The translations under genes and the position numbers were made by a program. Positions 47,392-59,082 of a stretch of DNA of 64,000 bases are shown in pieces. The first letter of the stretch is position 1. The number at the start of each line of letters is the position of its first letter. The stretch is from the NCBI GenBank assembly GCA_025435555.1, contig JAIWWG010000140.1:1-64000 (forward strand). The letters are read 5' to 3'. The notes beneath the pieces are model-generated. The model saw only the letters and a list, made by a program, of their open reading frames with translations, ran no database searches and was not told the origin of the DNA. The DNA is from Chytriomyces cf. hyalinus JEL632. Taxonomy: Eukaryota > Chytridiomycota > Chytridiomycetes > Chytridiales > Chytriomycetaceae.

Positions 47392-48070
47392 GCTTGTTTT
47401 TTGGTGGTTACAGTTGTTGTTTTTGCCTCAGACGGTTTTTATACCGTTACGGCTGGATTTCAAGCGTCGACAGCAGACGCGACGCAAATTGATTGGGGCT
47501 TTATTGGGAATTTTTCCCTTGAGCGAATCTCCATTGAACGTTTGTAAATTGGATCACGTTGTGCAGCAGTGACGCAAAACAACGGCATGTGCGCGAGTGA
47601 AGCTGCCTTGCGTTTGGATGCCACGCAACGAGTTACAATCCAGTCGAGTGCTGCGCGAACGCGATGGAATGCTTGCTGCAAGCTTTGCGTAAAAAAATTG
47701 CGGTACACAAACCAATTTAGCCGGAATTTTCAATTCAGACTTTTGGCTTTTGCGTCGGAGAGTGACTCAGATTGGACGTTTTTGGGATGATTGGACGCGT
47801 GACTACGAACAGACAGGGTTAATAGGGCATGCCGACTGGGAGACAGTGGGGCAAGAACCTGCCCTGGGATGCGGTGAGACGGAAAGAGGAGGGGCGAGAG
47901 TGCGGGGCAGCTAAGCGAGGTAGCCACGCCATCTCAAGCGGAGTGCGCCATTCCCAGGCAAGCCCCTTTGTACGAGGCCGGCTTGGTGTTTAATCATTTC
48001 CAGAGGCGATACAAATAGGCACTCGGCCCCACGTCATACCAATTCACATACTTGGAATTTTGCAAGAACG
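47392..48070. promoter_or_regulatory. divergent promoter of the PAN protein and the GH55-SMD gene
   Basis: 679 bp between two divergently transcribed secreted-protein genes, so both are likely controlled from here. No defined factor site; the end nearest 48071 is mixed GC-rich sequence. The mirror position in the right arm (56681-56916) is only 236 bp and lacks obvious similarity. Confidence 0.45.
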
Positions 48071-51000
48071 ATGCAACTCCTTCTGTTCGTGCTATCGCTG
48101 GTAGGCCTGAGCCACGCCAGCTTCTGGCTCCAAGACATCAAGCACCAGGGAGTGTTGCCCTTTGGCGGTGACAGCGCATACACCGTATTCAGAGATGTTC
48201 GCGCGTATGGCGCCATGGGTACACCCTTCCTCTTGATTGACCTTGACCTTGTCCATCTGTTTTCTAAGGCATCCCTTGCTGCATTACCAGGTGACGGTAT
48301 CACCGATGATACAGCCGCCATCAACAAAGCTATCACGGAGGGAAAACGCTGCGGTCTGGGTTGTGACTCCACCACGGCCACACCAGCTATCATTTACTTT
48401 CCTCCTGGCACGTACCTCGTGTCTGCTCCGCTCATCCAGTACTACTACACCTTCATGATTGGAGACGCCAATCAACTTCCCACCATCAAAGCTGCCGCCA
48501 ACTTTGAAATGAAGACACCGTGGTTCACTTATGTCATTGATGCCGATCCATATGGTCCTGGCGGAGTAAACTGGTTTGTGAACCAGAACAACTTCTTCAG
48601 GCAGATTCGCAACTTGAAAATCGACCTGACTGGACTTCCTGCCACGGCCTTGATTGGCGCCATTCACTGGCAAGTTTCCCAAGCAACCAGTCTTCAAAAC
48701 ATTGAAATCACAATGGCCCCGGCTTCACCTGAAACGAAGCAGAAGGGAATCTTTATTGAAAACGGTTTGTCCTTTTAATAGCGCGTTCTTTTGCTTGTAT
48801 TCTGCCCAATCTAACCATGCCTACAATCAAATGCAAGGCTCCGGGGGCTTTTTCACCGACATTGTCTTAAACGGCGGAGACATTGGAATGGATGTTGGAA
48901 ACCAGCAGTTTACAACGCGTAACATTGTCTTCAACGGATGTAACACTGCCGTCACGATGAGTTGGGACTGGGGATGGGTCTTCAAGTCCCTTCAAATCAA
49001 CAACTGTGGCACTGGAGTTGACATGAGCGTTGTCAATCCAACAAGCGGCAAACAAGACGTTGGATCGGTTATCTTGCTGGACTGTAAGATATCCAACACG
49101 GGAGTTGGCATCAAGACTTCATTCGGGATCGCCAACAACGGATCGGCTGGCTCGCTCATTGTCGACAATGTGATTTTCGACAACACGCCCAGTGCAGTGA
49201 CGGACTCTGGAGAAGTTGTTCTTTTTGGGAACACTGTTGTCAAGTCATGGGGCCAGGGATTTTATTCTGACGGCAGCTCACAGTTCCCACCGTTCCGCAT
49301 GCGGGGGAGCCTGGACAACATTGAGAAGCCAGCTGAATTACTGGACACGACCGGCAAATTTTTCGAAAAGAGCAAACCGCAATACAAGGACCTGCCTGCT
49401 TCCGCATTTCTCAGCGTGAAAAGTGCCGGAGCTAAAGGTGTGTGCGCTTTTTTTTTCCGGAAATTTTCTCATCGCTCTCCTGACCATTTCTCTTTTGTCT
49501 TTTAGGCGACGGTTCTACCGACGACACGGATGCCATTCAAAACGTGCTCAACTCTGCTTCCTCATCGCACGTTGTCTTTTTTGATCATGGTGCCTACCTT
49601 GTGTCGCGTACCATTCTTGTACCGAAGGGTGTCCGCATTGTTGGTGAAGCTTGGCCCATCATCATGGCAAAGGGTGCCGCATTCCAGAATCCAACAGCTC
49701 CTGTTCCAGTGTTCCAAGTGGGTAACGTCGGGGACGTGGGGTCGGTTGAAATCTCGGATCTCATGTTTGGTAATATCTGGGAGAACAACGTGTGCAATTC
49801 ACTGAAACAAAACTGATTCTTTTGTTGTTATATAGAAACTTCTGGCCCTCAACCAGGTGCTATTCTCATCCAATTCAACATGAAATCGAGCTCCCCTGGC
49901 GCTACGGGAATGTGGGATGTCCACGGAAGAGTTGGTGGAACGATTGGAAGTCACTTGCAGCAGGGCGAGTGCTTGCATGGAAGCTTAAACTACGAATCTT
50001 GCTCCGGACCTTTCCTGATGATGCACATTACAAAGTCAGCCGGAGTCTACATTGAAAACTCGTGGATGTGGACAGCCGACCACGATTTGGACTCTGGCGG
50101 TAGCACAAGAGTCAGCATCTTCACAGGAAGAGGAGTTCTCATTGAAAGCGAGTCGCCAGTGTGGTTGTATGGTACTGCTGCAGAGCATAATCAGATGTAC
50201 AACTACCAGTTCTCAGGAGCTTCCAACATCTTTGCCGCTATGCTTCAATCCGAAACTCCATACTACCAAGGCACCCCAGACGCGTTAACACCCTTCAAAA
50301 CGAACGCCGACTACAACGACCCCGACTTCTCCAACTGTCTCCCAGGAAGCAAATCATGCGTCCGATCCTGGGGTCTTCGCGTTGTCCAGTCGAGCAACAT
50401 TATGATTTACGGAGCAGGGCTGTACAGCTTCTTTGAAAACTACGCGCAATTGTGCATTGGCACGCTTTCCTGTCAAGATAATATGGTCTCCATTGAGGCC
50501 AGCAAAGTGACCATGTTCAATCTTCACACAGTTGGAACATCAAACATGATTTCGATAGACTCGGAGCCACGTGTGCCCGCTGAACCTCTCAATGCAACTT
50601 ACTGCTCAACGCTTGCCATGTTTGGTGCGTATTCCTTCTCATGCTGTGTATCATTTCAAATCAGTTTCTGATGCACGTTTTGGAAAAACATTTCAGTTTC
50701 TGACGTATCGTCAGTACAGCCACCCATTACTCGTCCCTCAAAAAGAATCCGTCCATTCTGGATAGTAGGACACAACCCCAACAGCATGGAGGAAGTGCAA
50801 AAGTTTATCGACCAAGGTGCCAACGCACTTGAACCTGACTTTGGGTACAGATCCAACGGAGGTGGGGCGATTGCCATCTGCCACTTTGTGGACGCTTCAA
50901 CAGAATGTGGAGCACAGGATCAAACTGCTCAGGACTATCTAAACAAGCTTCGCGAAAAACTTACGCAGCAAAGCCGCAAGATTTCAACCATCATGTTGGA

Positions 51001-52549
51001 CATCAAGACTTCACTGGTTCGAGCGCCGACTGCGTTTAATGCGCCCATGAAGCTGATGAGCATGATTCATGACTTGACTAAAGATATTCCCTTGAATATT
51101 ATGTACTCTGTGTCTTCGTTGGATGAGGCGAAAGTGTTCTTTACACCAGAATTTGTAAAGAACTTGGGACCCAAGGAAGGAATTTACATTGACTACGAAA
51201 ACCAGCCACAAGTTGTATTGGTGAGTCCATTTCTGTTCTTGGCTCAGTGGATTTTTAACAAAAAATGACTGGTTCTAATTTAGGATTACTACAAATCCAT
51301 CAACGCGCCTCGCTACGGTTACGGAAATGGAATTTCCTTTGCGAACCCGGGACAAGATATTTGGGCCCCAAATATTCGTCCCTCCATTCGAGAAGCATCT
51401 TGGTACCAAGCAGCTACTGGACAGGGTCAATCTGTCGGAACTTGGACCAGCAACGCACGTACCGACCAACTAGACTTTATTCGCGGCGGAGCGAGTTCCA
51501 TTATTGTGGATACTTCAAAAAGCTCATCGGATCCATACGTGCGCGGCATCCAATCCTTGGTAAATCTCATCAAGTTGAACTCTGAAGTGAAAAGCCTCGT
51601 TCGATTGGGAAGCATCAAAGACAACTTGTGGACATCGAATCTGGGTCGATACGGACTTGCAATCAACGTGCCTGAATATGTCGAAAAAGTGGGACCCAAC
51701 CGTAATCTTATCACGCTCACACTGGTTGGCGCCAATGGCCAAGCATCGTGTGTTGTCGACTACTCGTATGCGCACCGATTGGACCCTGACGACCCGACTT
51801 ATGCAACTATTGTCTCAGAGGACCTTGGAACACTGAGCAAAATCATCGTAGACAGCCCAGTTGCAACGAAAATGAATATCCGCGTAGTCAGTTCCTGGTA
51901 CTCGCAAGATATGGAGTTTGCTGATTTCACAGACATCTCAGCCGGGAAAACAGAAGTCAAGCTGCAACGACCAAGCTGCACAGGACTTTACCCTTGCAAA
52001 GGCACTGCCATGGGTTCTCCCTGCAAAAAGAACCGCGACTGCCAGAACAGAGCTTGTGGGCGATTTGGGAAAGGTGGCGACTACCAATGCTGTCCCAGAG
52101 CAACACTTGAAAACTGGGGCGGGAGCGACTACTGTATGGGGGTTGTAACGGGTACGAGTTGTCATACAGATGCCAAGTGCGCGTCAGGTTACTGTAAGAA
52201 CAGCGTATGCACAGAGCGAAAGCAGAATGGAGAAAGTATGTCTTTATTTTTACTTATCAGTTAATTTTTTGGGGTTCTGATGAGGAAACCTTTCTTTCCT
52301 CTTTCAATTTGATTCCCAGAGTGCTCAAAAAGCGATGATTGCTTGAATCATGCATGTGGTACAGCTGAAGGCCGAAAGATTTGCTGTTTATCCAGTCATG
52401 TCAACGGCGCATTCTGCGCAAACGACAGCTGTAACGATGCTGATTGCGAGTTTGGATGTTGTGGTACGTCTTGCTGCCGTGATCCATGTGCGAGCTGCAA
52501 GTACGGCTGCTGCCTTGGTTCATGCTGCGATGGCCCACTGCAGAGGTAG
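48071..52549 (+). CDS. secreted GH55 beta-1,3-glucanase fused to an SMase-D/PLD-like domain and Cys-rich tail
   Basis: Exons 48071-48218, 48291-48764, 48838-49437, 49506-49769, 49836-50624, 50697-51220, 51284-52235 and 52320-52549 join in frame to 1326 aa. Signal peptide MQLLLFVLSLVGLSHA. Residues about 20-755 form two pectate-lyase-like beta-helix halves, each opening with GDGxTDDT (GDGITDDT, GDGSTDDT), typical of GH55 exo-beta-1,3-glucanases. Residues about 770-1160 resemble sphingomyelinase D / phospholipase D: His784 (VGHNPN), Glu804 and Asp806 (ALEPDF), His821 (ICH), Asp860 (MLDIKTS). Two Cys-rich modules follow (about 1167-1250 and 1251-1326, the last with CC pairs). Family knowledge: GH55 trims glucan; SMase-D domains cleave choline-type head groups by transphosphatidylation. 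The fusion's activity is inferred. It is convergent with its own truncated copy. Confidence 0.85.
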
Positions 52550-52732
52550 AGCGATATTATTGTACATGATCTGCGGCGCTATTTACTACTAAGAGTGAAT
52601 AAAGCAGTATCTGAAGTATTCTACGCAAACTTGTTTTAAAGTTTGCGCGACTCGGTAGAATATACGTGTTTTGAACTTACTCAATCTTTCAGGTACTAAT
52701 GAGGGAAGGTTTTGTTTGATCTCTAGTTTGTT

Positions 52733-52848
52733 CACTTAATGATGATTTCTTGAACAAGGCATGTGGCATTGCTACGGGCAGAAGGAAAACCTGCTGCCTT
52801 TCCAGTCGCGTTATTTACGAGGACAGACAAGCATACTGCGACAGTTGA
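52733..52848 (+). pseudogene. relic of the GH55-SMD last exon
   Basis: Reads DDFLNKACG ... GRRKTCCLSSRV, matching DDCLNHACG ... GRKICCLSSHV in the last exon of the intact gene, then diverges and ends in TGA. It lies 180 bp downstream of the intact stop on the same strand, so it is a leftover of a further tandem copy. Confidence 0.7.
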
Positions 52849-53107
52849 AGAACTTCTGACTGGCAATTCTAGGATTTACAATTTATTGTTGCAAAATCAC
52901 GACGTGTTTATTCGCTTCTTGCAGGCGTTGGATCGACAATAAAGCGTGTTATTAGTTTAGTTGTGTGCTCTTTTGCATCTTGGAGGCCCTGCAGTTGTTT
53001 ATACGACTTTGCACGGGAGGTTCTGCGCTGCGGAAGAATTGAGAATCATAACACGGTAATATATTACTGAAATGGTAAAAAACTCGAGTCATTTAAAGCA
53101 TTTCGTG

Positions 53108-53127
53108 GACGCGGCCGCAGCCGCGTC
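53108..53127. repeat. perfect GC-rich hairpin in the spacer
   Basis: GACGCGGC-CGCA-GCCGCGTC: an 8-bp perfect stem with a 4-nt loop in otherwise AT-rich DNA, 115 bp from the end of the truncated enzyme copy. It could be a transcription stop or a structure linked to the inversion; nothing proves either. Confidence 0.6.
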
Positions 53128-53241
53128 GGACTCAGGGTAAAATTTACTAAAAATAATCTAAAAAGAACACCTTTATTCGGACAAAAATTCCGTCTCTTTG
53201 GAAAACTATTTTTTCCTTCCGAAATCATCTGCATCAAAACT

Positions 53242-56200
53242 CTACCTCTGCGGTGGACCATCGCAGCATAAACCAAGACAGCAACCGTACCTGCAGCTCG
53301 CACAAGGGTCACGGCAGCAAGACGTACCACAGCATCCAAACTCGCAATCAGCATCGTTACAGCTGTCATTAGCACAGAGACCGCTGTTGAGACGACTGGA
53401 TAAGCAGCAGATTTTGGAGCTGCTGCCACCACACGCATGATTCAAACAATCATCGCTATCTGAACATTCTGTATCAAAAAAAAAGATTGGCTCATCAGCA
53501 AAGCGCAAAGGAAAACAAAATAAAAGACCCCTTACTTTCTCCATTTTGTTTTCGCTCCGTGCAAACGCTGTCCTTGCAGTAACCTGACGCGCATTTGGCA
53601 TCGGTATGGCAGCTTGTACCCGTTACAACCCCCATACAGTAATCACTTGTACCCCAGACTTCAAGAGTTGCTCTGGGACAACATTGGTAGTCACCACCTT
53701 TCCCAAATCGCCCACACGCTCTGTTCTGGCAGTCGCGGTTCTGTTTGCAGGTAGCCCCCGCAGCAGCGCCTTTGCAAGGGTAAAGTCCCGGGCATGTGGA
53801 TGCTTGCAGAGCGACTTCAGTTTTTCCGTTAGAAATGTCGGCGAAATCGGAAAACTGCACGTCTTGCTTGTATGAAGCACTGACGACGCCTACAATCATT
53901 TTTGTACACTGGGCTCTCTACAATAATTTTGCTGAGTTTTCCAAGGTCTTCTGAGATAATGGTCGCGTACGTGGGGTTGTCAATGTCCAAACGGTTCGCA
54001 TATGAGTAGTCCACAATACACGATGCTTGACCTTTGGCGCCAACAAGCGTGAAGGTGACGAGATCACGATCACGTCCCACCGTTTTAACTGCTTGAGCGA
54101 CGTTGATGGAAAGTCCGTATCGGCCCAGATTCGATGTCCACAGGTTATCTTTGATTGTCCCAAAGCGAACGAGACTTTTGACTTCAGAGTTCAACTTGAT
54201 CAGATTCACCAAAGATTGGATCCCACGCACGTATGGGTCTGATGAGCCTTTTGAAGTATCTACAATAATGGAGCTGACTCCGCCACGGATAAAGTCTAGT
54301 TGATCGGTACGCGCATTGCTGGTCCAAGTTCCGACGGATTGTCCCTGTCCAGTAGCTGCTTGGTACCAAGCTGCTTCTCGAATGGAAGGACGAATATTTG
54401 GGGCCCAAAGATCTTGAGCTGGGTTTGCAAAGGAAATTCCGTTACCGTATCCGTAACGTGGTGCCTTGATGGATTTGTAGTAATCCTGTGGTTATTTGTT
54501 AATTTTCTGTTGATATTCCGCCGAGCAAGAAAGCGAACGCACCAAAACAACTTGTGGCTGGTTCTCATAGTCAATGTAGAGTCCTTCCTTAGATCCCAAT
54601 CCTTTCACAAATTCAGGAGTGAAAAACACTTTCGCCTCATCCAAAGAAGACACAGAGTACATAATGTTCAACGGAATGGATTTCGTCAAGTCATGAATCA
54701 TGCTCATCAGCTTCATGGGCGCATTAAACGCGGTCGGCGCTCGAACCAGCGAAGTCTTGATATCCAACATAATGGTTGAAATCTTGCCCGGCTGTGCCGT
54801 CAACTTTTCACGAAGCTTGTTGAGATAGTCTTGAGCAGTTTGATCTTGCGTTCCGCATTCTTTTTCTGCGTTGGCCGAGTGGCAAATGGCAATGGCTCCA
54901 CCTTCGTACGACCGGTATGCAAAGTCGGGTTCAAGTGCGTTTGCGCCTTGATCGATGAATTTTTGGACTTCTTCCATGGTGTTGGGGTTGTGTCCTACCA
55001 CCCAGAATGGTCGGATTCATTTTGGGGGTGCTAGGGGTGGGTGGCAGGTCTCCTGATGACTTTCCAGCAATGACTGTCATAATTTCAAAAAACATGTTAA
55101 GAACTAAGCATGCGCAAGTTCAAATACTCTTACCAAACATGGCAAGCGTTGAGCAAAAAGTCGCATGGAGCGTTTCCGCAGGAAGAGAAGGGACAGAATT
55201 GATTGCAATCATATTGGATGTCCCTACAGTGTTGAGATTGAACATGCTCACTCCTCGACTGGACTCGATGGAAACCATGTTATCTTGACACGAAAGTGCG
55301 TCGATACACGCCTGTCCATAGTTTTCAAAAAAGCTGTACAGCCCTGCTCCATAAATCATAATGTTGCTCGACTGGACAATACGAAGTCCCCAGGATCGGA
55401 CGCACGATTTGCTTCCTGGAAGGCAATTGGAGAAATCGGGGTCATTGTAGGTGGGGTTGGGTTTAAACGGCGTTAACGCGTCTGGGGTGCCCTGGTAGTA
55501 TGGAGTCTCGGATTGAAGCATAGCGGCAAAAATGTTGGAAGCTCCTGAGAACTGGTAGTTGTACATCTGATTATGTTCAGCAGCGGTTCCATACAGCCAG
55601 ACAGGCGACTCGCTTTCAATGAGAACTCCTCTTCCTGTGAAGATGCTGACTTGAGCGCTGCCGCCAGAGTCCAAATCGTGGTCGGCTGTCCACATCCACG
55701 AGTTTTCAATGTAGACTCCGGCTGACTTTGTAATGTGCATCATCAGGAAAGGTCCGGAGCAAGATTCGTAGTTTAAGCTTCCATGCAAGCACTCGGCCTG
55801 CTGCAAATGACTTCCAACCGTTCCACCAACTCTTCCGTGCACATCCCACATACCCGTAGCACCGGGGGAACTCGGTTTCATGTTGAATTGGATGAGAATA
55901 GAACCTGGTTGCGCGCCAGAAGTTTCTGTATGACAACAAAAGAATCAGTTTTGTTTCAGTGAATTGTACACGTTGTTCTCCCAGATATTACCAAACATGA
56001 GATCCGAGATTTCAACCGACCCGACATCCCCTGCAGAACCCACTTGAAATACTGGAACTGGGGCTGCTGGATTCTGGAACGCAGCACCCTTTGCCATAAT
56101 GATGGGCCAAGCTTCACCAACGATACGGACGCCTTTCGGGACAAGAATGGTACGAGACACAATGTAGGCACCATGGTCAAAGAAAACAACTTGCGATGAG

Positions 56201-56680
56201 GAAGCAGAGTTGAGTACTCTTTGAATGACGTCCGTGTCGTCGGTAGCACCGTCACCTGATAAAAAAGAACGGGGAGAAAATGAGCGATAAGAAATACTTT
56301 CTAGAAAAACAAAAAAGAAGTAAGGCGCACACACCTCTCGCTCCGGCACTTTTCACACTAAGAAACGCGGACGCAGGCAGGTCCTTGTATTGTGGCTTGC
56401 TCCTTTCGAAAAATTTGCCACTCGCGTCCAGTAATTCAGTGGGCTTCTCAATGCCGTCCAAGCGACCCTGCATGCGGAACGGTGAGTCACCGCCAAAATA
56501 GACTCCCTGTCCCCATGACTTGACCACCGTGTTTCCAAACAGCACAACTTCCCCAGAGTCCGTCACTGCAGTGGGCGTGTTGTCGAACTTCACATTGTCG
56601 ACAATGAGTGAGCCGGAAGATCCATTACTGGCGATACCGAAGGAGGTCTTGATGCCGATTCTGGTGTTGAGAATCTTACT
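53242..56680 (-). pseudogene. 5'-truncated, frameshifted copy of the GH55-SMD enzyme
   Basis: The minus-strand copy follows the intact gene exon by exon from the middle of its exon 3 to the stop codon TAG at 53242-53244. All introns are at the same places (about 56260-56337, 55926-55992, 55001-55135, 54487-54545, 53473-53536). The SMase-D motifs VGHNPN, ALEPDF, AICH and MLDIKTS are retained. The first third (signal peptide and much of the first beta-helix half) is absent: homology stops at about 56680. A frame change at about 53903 interrupts the region before the Cys-rich tail. Without a start or a signal peptide, it is not expected to give a secreted enzyme. Confidence 0.85.
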
Positions 56681-56694
56681 TGTTGCGCAACAAA
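56681..56694. repeat. 14-bp perfect palindrome at the truncation breakpoint
   Basis: TTGTTGCGCAACAA is its own reverse complement and starts at the first base where homology to the intact gene ends. Confidence 0.7.
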
Positions 56695-56862
56695 TTGCCC
56701 AGTTTTGTTTCTTTGTTTGGAGATAGATTCGCTCAAGTGAATTTCAATCAATCAATTGTAAACAATCAAACTGACTTGCAAACAACTCAAGCCCAGTCAA
56801 TCCAAACAATATAAAAATCATCCCCCCAAAACACCAACAACCCAACAACCCAACAACCCACC

Positions 56863-56913
56863 AAAACAAACAAACAAACAAACAAACAAACAAACAAACA
56901 AACAAACAAACAA
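56863..56913 (+). repeat. (AAAC)n microsatellite in a 5' UTR
   Basis: About twelve AAAC units ending 3 bp before the ATG at 56917, preceded by a CAACAACCCA tandem at about 56833-56860. In-leader position means length changes could affect translation. Confidence 0.9.
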
Positions 56914-56916
56914 AAC

Positions 56917-57465
56917 ATGCAATTCACCAAAGCTCTCTTTGCCGCAGTCACCCTCGTCTCCTCCACCCTCGCCCAAGACTGGCACGACGGCGACGGCAAC
57001 GGCAAGATCCAATGGGCCATGGACTGCGACTTTAACGGCGGCGACTACGCCCACTACAACATCCCCGGTGAACAGTGTGGCCGCAAATGCTTGGAATCCA
57101 ACCAATGCACCTACTTTACATGGAACAACGGCGTCTGCTGGCTTAAAGACGGCCGCCACTGGGGAATCACTCCTTGGGGTGCCAAGGGTGCCGTTTGCGG
57201 TTACAAGCGCCAAAGAAATGACGGTGACGAATGTGGTGATTACTTTGACTGCTACTCGTCCATCTGCGCGTACTGGGGTGCCACGGGCCATAAAGCATGT
57301 TGCCGCAACAAGCCAGACGGTCAAGCCGGCGTGTCTGGGTATGCCGGATACGACTACTGCAAGCTTGTCCCTGACGGTGTTTCATGCTGGGCCGATGATC
57401 ATTGTGCAAGCCGCCACTGTCGTGGAAACTTGGGTGGGCTTAAGCGGGGAACTTGCAAGGCTTGA
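56917..57465 (+). CDS. secreted PAN/Apple + Cys-rich protein, right copy
   Basis: Single exon, 182 aa, signal peptide MQFTKALFAAVTLVSSTLAQ. PAN-like CDFNGGDYAHYNIPGEQC ... CTYFTWNNGVCWLKDG, then the Cys-rich tail CGDYFDCYSSICAYWG ... CCRNKPDG ... CASRHCRGN. Closely related to 46834-47391 and placed as its mirror image. All Cys of the left copy appear retained, so selection is likely still acting, unlike on the enzyme fragment beside it. Its leader is an AAAC repeat. Ligand unknown; carbohydrate or wall binding is a guess from the PAN fold. Confidence 0.82.
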   Translation: MQFTKALFAAVTLVSSTLAQDWHDGDGNGKIQWAMDCDFNGGDYAHYNIPGEQCGRKCLESNQCTYFTWNNGVCWLKDGRHWGITPWGAKGAVCGYKRQRNDGDECGDYFDCYSSICAYWGATGHKACCRNKPDGQAGVSGYAGYDYCKLVPDGVSCWADDHCASRHCRGNLGGLKRGTCKA

Positions 57466-57750
57466 TTGATGGTGGGCCGCTGTCGGAATAGAAAAATAAA
57501 TTAAACATCGCGCGCGACTCGAAATACATTTACCAATTGAACTATATATGTACTCAACATCCTTGTCATGTTTGTTCGGATTATCATCGATCCTATTAAA
57601 TAGTAGATTTGAAAGTAAATATCAGATATTTACACGCAGACACACAACAGCCGAAAGTCTCATTGGCAGTTCATTTTGTAAGCCGCACTTTGATTCTTCA
57701 CCGCGTCTTTTACTTCTTTAGATTTACTCTACATTTCCTCACAACACACT

Positions 57751-58720
57751 TCAACAGCTGAGTGGAATTCTGACAGCATCCTTGTCATGCTTGTCCAAGT
57801 TTCCAAGGTCAAAGATGCCTTCAAGGGTAGCCAAGAAGCTGTAGTGGTCATAGTGCGCATTGTCGACAAGACCTGCTCCCTTGATGCCCTTTCCGAGGAG
57901 AATCGAGTCTGTTGAAAGACAGAGTAAATACGCTTGAATAAAGAAATACAAACAGAATCAAAAATTAAAATACACACAGATATGGTTTGGCCCAAAATAC
58001 GTCTCCGACTCATCAAACACAACGTGAAACAACACATTCGCAAATGCAGGGTCCACCAATTTAGGCTCCAAAAACGTCTTGAGCCAGTTGGAAGCATACG
58101 ACGCGCTCGTATCATGTCCGTCATTGTTCATATCAGGTGTGTAGAAAATGTAATTTGGAAGCTTTCCAGCAGCCGCGTCACGGGTGAGTTGGTCCGAATT
58201 GACAATGTTGGCGCAACGGGTGGGGTTCCCGCGGATGTTGTTGAAGGACATGAAGGGGTTGTGTTTGCGGCGGTATGTGCCGGAGGATGTGCCGGTGAAG
58301 CAGTTTCCTGGGTAGGATTCTTGGTATGATTTCCACGTCTTGCCTTTTTGCTCGAGGAGGTCAACGACCGAGTTCTGTTGGTGGGGAGAACGTGTCAGTT
58401 TCATTGGTATTTCTTGATTGTGTGATACTCACAGCGCCAATCTTGCAGTCAAAGTCAAGCAGACACATGTTTCTGCTTCCGGAGATCATGGCAATGTAGT
58501 TTGGCTGGGACGGGTGAGTGACGCCGTAAAAGTTGTTGAGCAGGTACCCCTTCTTGACGAGTGTGCTGCCCATGTAGGAGTCAGCCAGGATGGTGGATCC
58601 GTCCTGGTTCTCAAGGACAATGGTCATGACGCTCTTGATGGGCTGGCATGCGGCTGCGACTTGGGAGACGGCTGCAGCAGCAAGGACTGCGAGAGCGAGT
58701 GCGGAGTTGGCGAAGTGCAT
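57751..58720 (-). CDS. secreted phosphoesterase (acid phosphatase / phospholipase C-type, PF04185 family)
   Basis: Exons (minus) 58720-58433, 58374-57978 and 57908-57751 give 280 aa; introns 58 and 69 nt. The signal peptide MHFANSALALAVLAAAAVSQVAA precedes the catalytic start TIVLENQDGSTIL. Other family motifs: GVTHPSQPNYIAMISG, FYTPDMNNDGHD, VFDESE and DNAHYDHYS, which supply the metal and nucleophile ligands in this alkaline-phosphatase-like superfamily. Members hydrolyse phosphomonoesters or phospholipids outside the cell. Phosphatase versus phospholipase C cannot be decided here. It sits only in the right arm of the mirrored cluster, next to the S1/P1 nuclease. Confidence 0.85.
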
Positions 58721-59082
58721 TTTCTGACTGGAATTCTGATCACCCCCAATTGTGACTATTTCTCGTTTGTGCTTAGCAGTTTGCAGTGATCAATTTTCTG
58801 TGTGGACTTGGGTTTTCAATTTTCAAAAATTGGTCACGCGGCAAATTGCATCAAATCAACGAACATGTGCCCATCAGCGTATGTAAACCTGCCTTCAGTG
58901 AATGGCATTTATTTATGCGACGAGACAGGCGCAGTCATCATTATGATCAAGTAGCAGCAGCAGTAGCAGCACCGTGCATGAACTGAGTCTGGTCTCTTCA
59001 CAAGCTCACATCCAAAAAGCGGCATTATTACACTGAAATCTTCATTTTATTCTTTAAGCACACACACACATGAACATCACTG
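58721..59082. other. intergenic
   Basis: 362 bp; promoter of the phosphoesterase and 3' end of the nuclease. Includes a short (CA)n at about 59059-59070. Confidence 0.4.

Larger units (their letters stand above)
52550..53241. other. spacer at the centre of the inverted duplication
   Basis: 692 bp between the convergent enzyme copies. It contains a third, decayed copy of the enzyme's last exon (52733-52848) and a GC-rich hairpin (53108-53127). The rest is AT-rich and unremarkable. Confidence 0.6.

Noticed and set aside
56818-57409. Minus-strand frames opposite the right PAN gene
   Set aside because: Shadow; the Phe/Cys/Leu/Val repeats come from the AAAC microsatellite.
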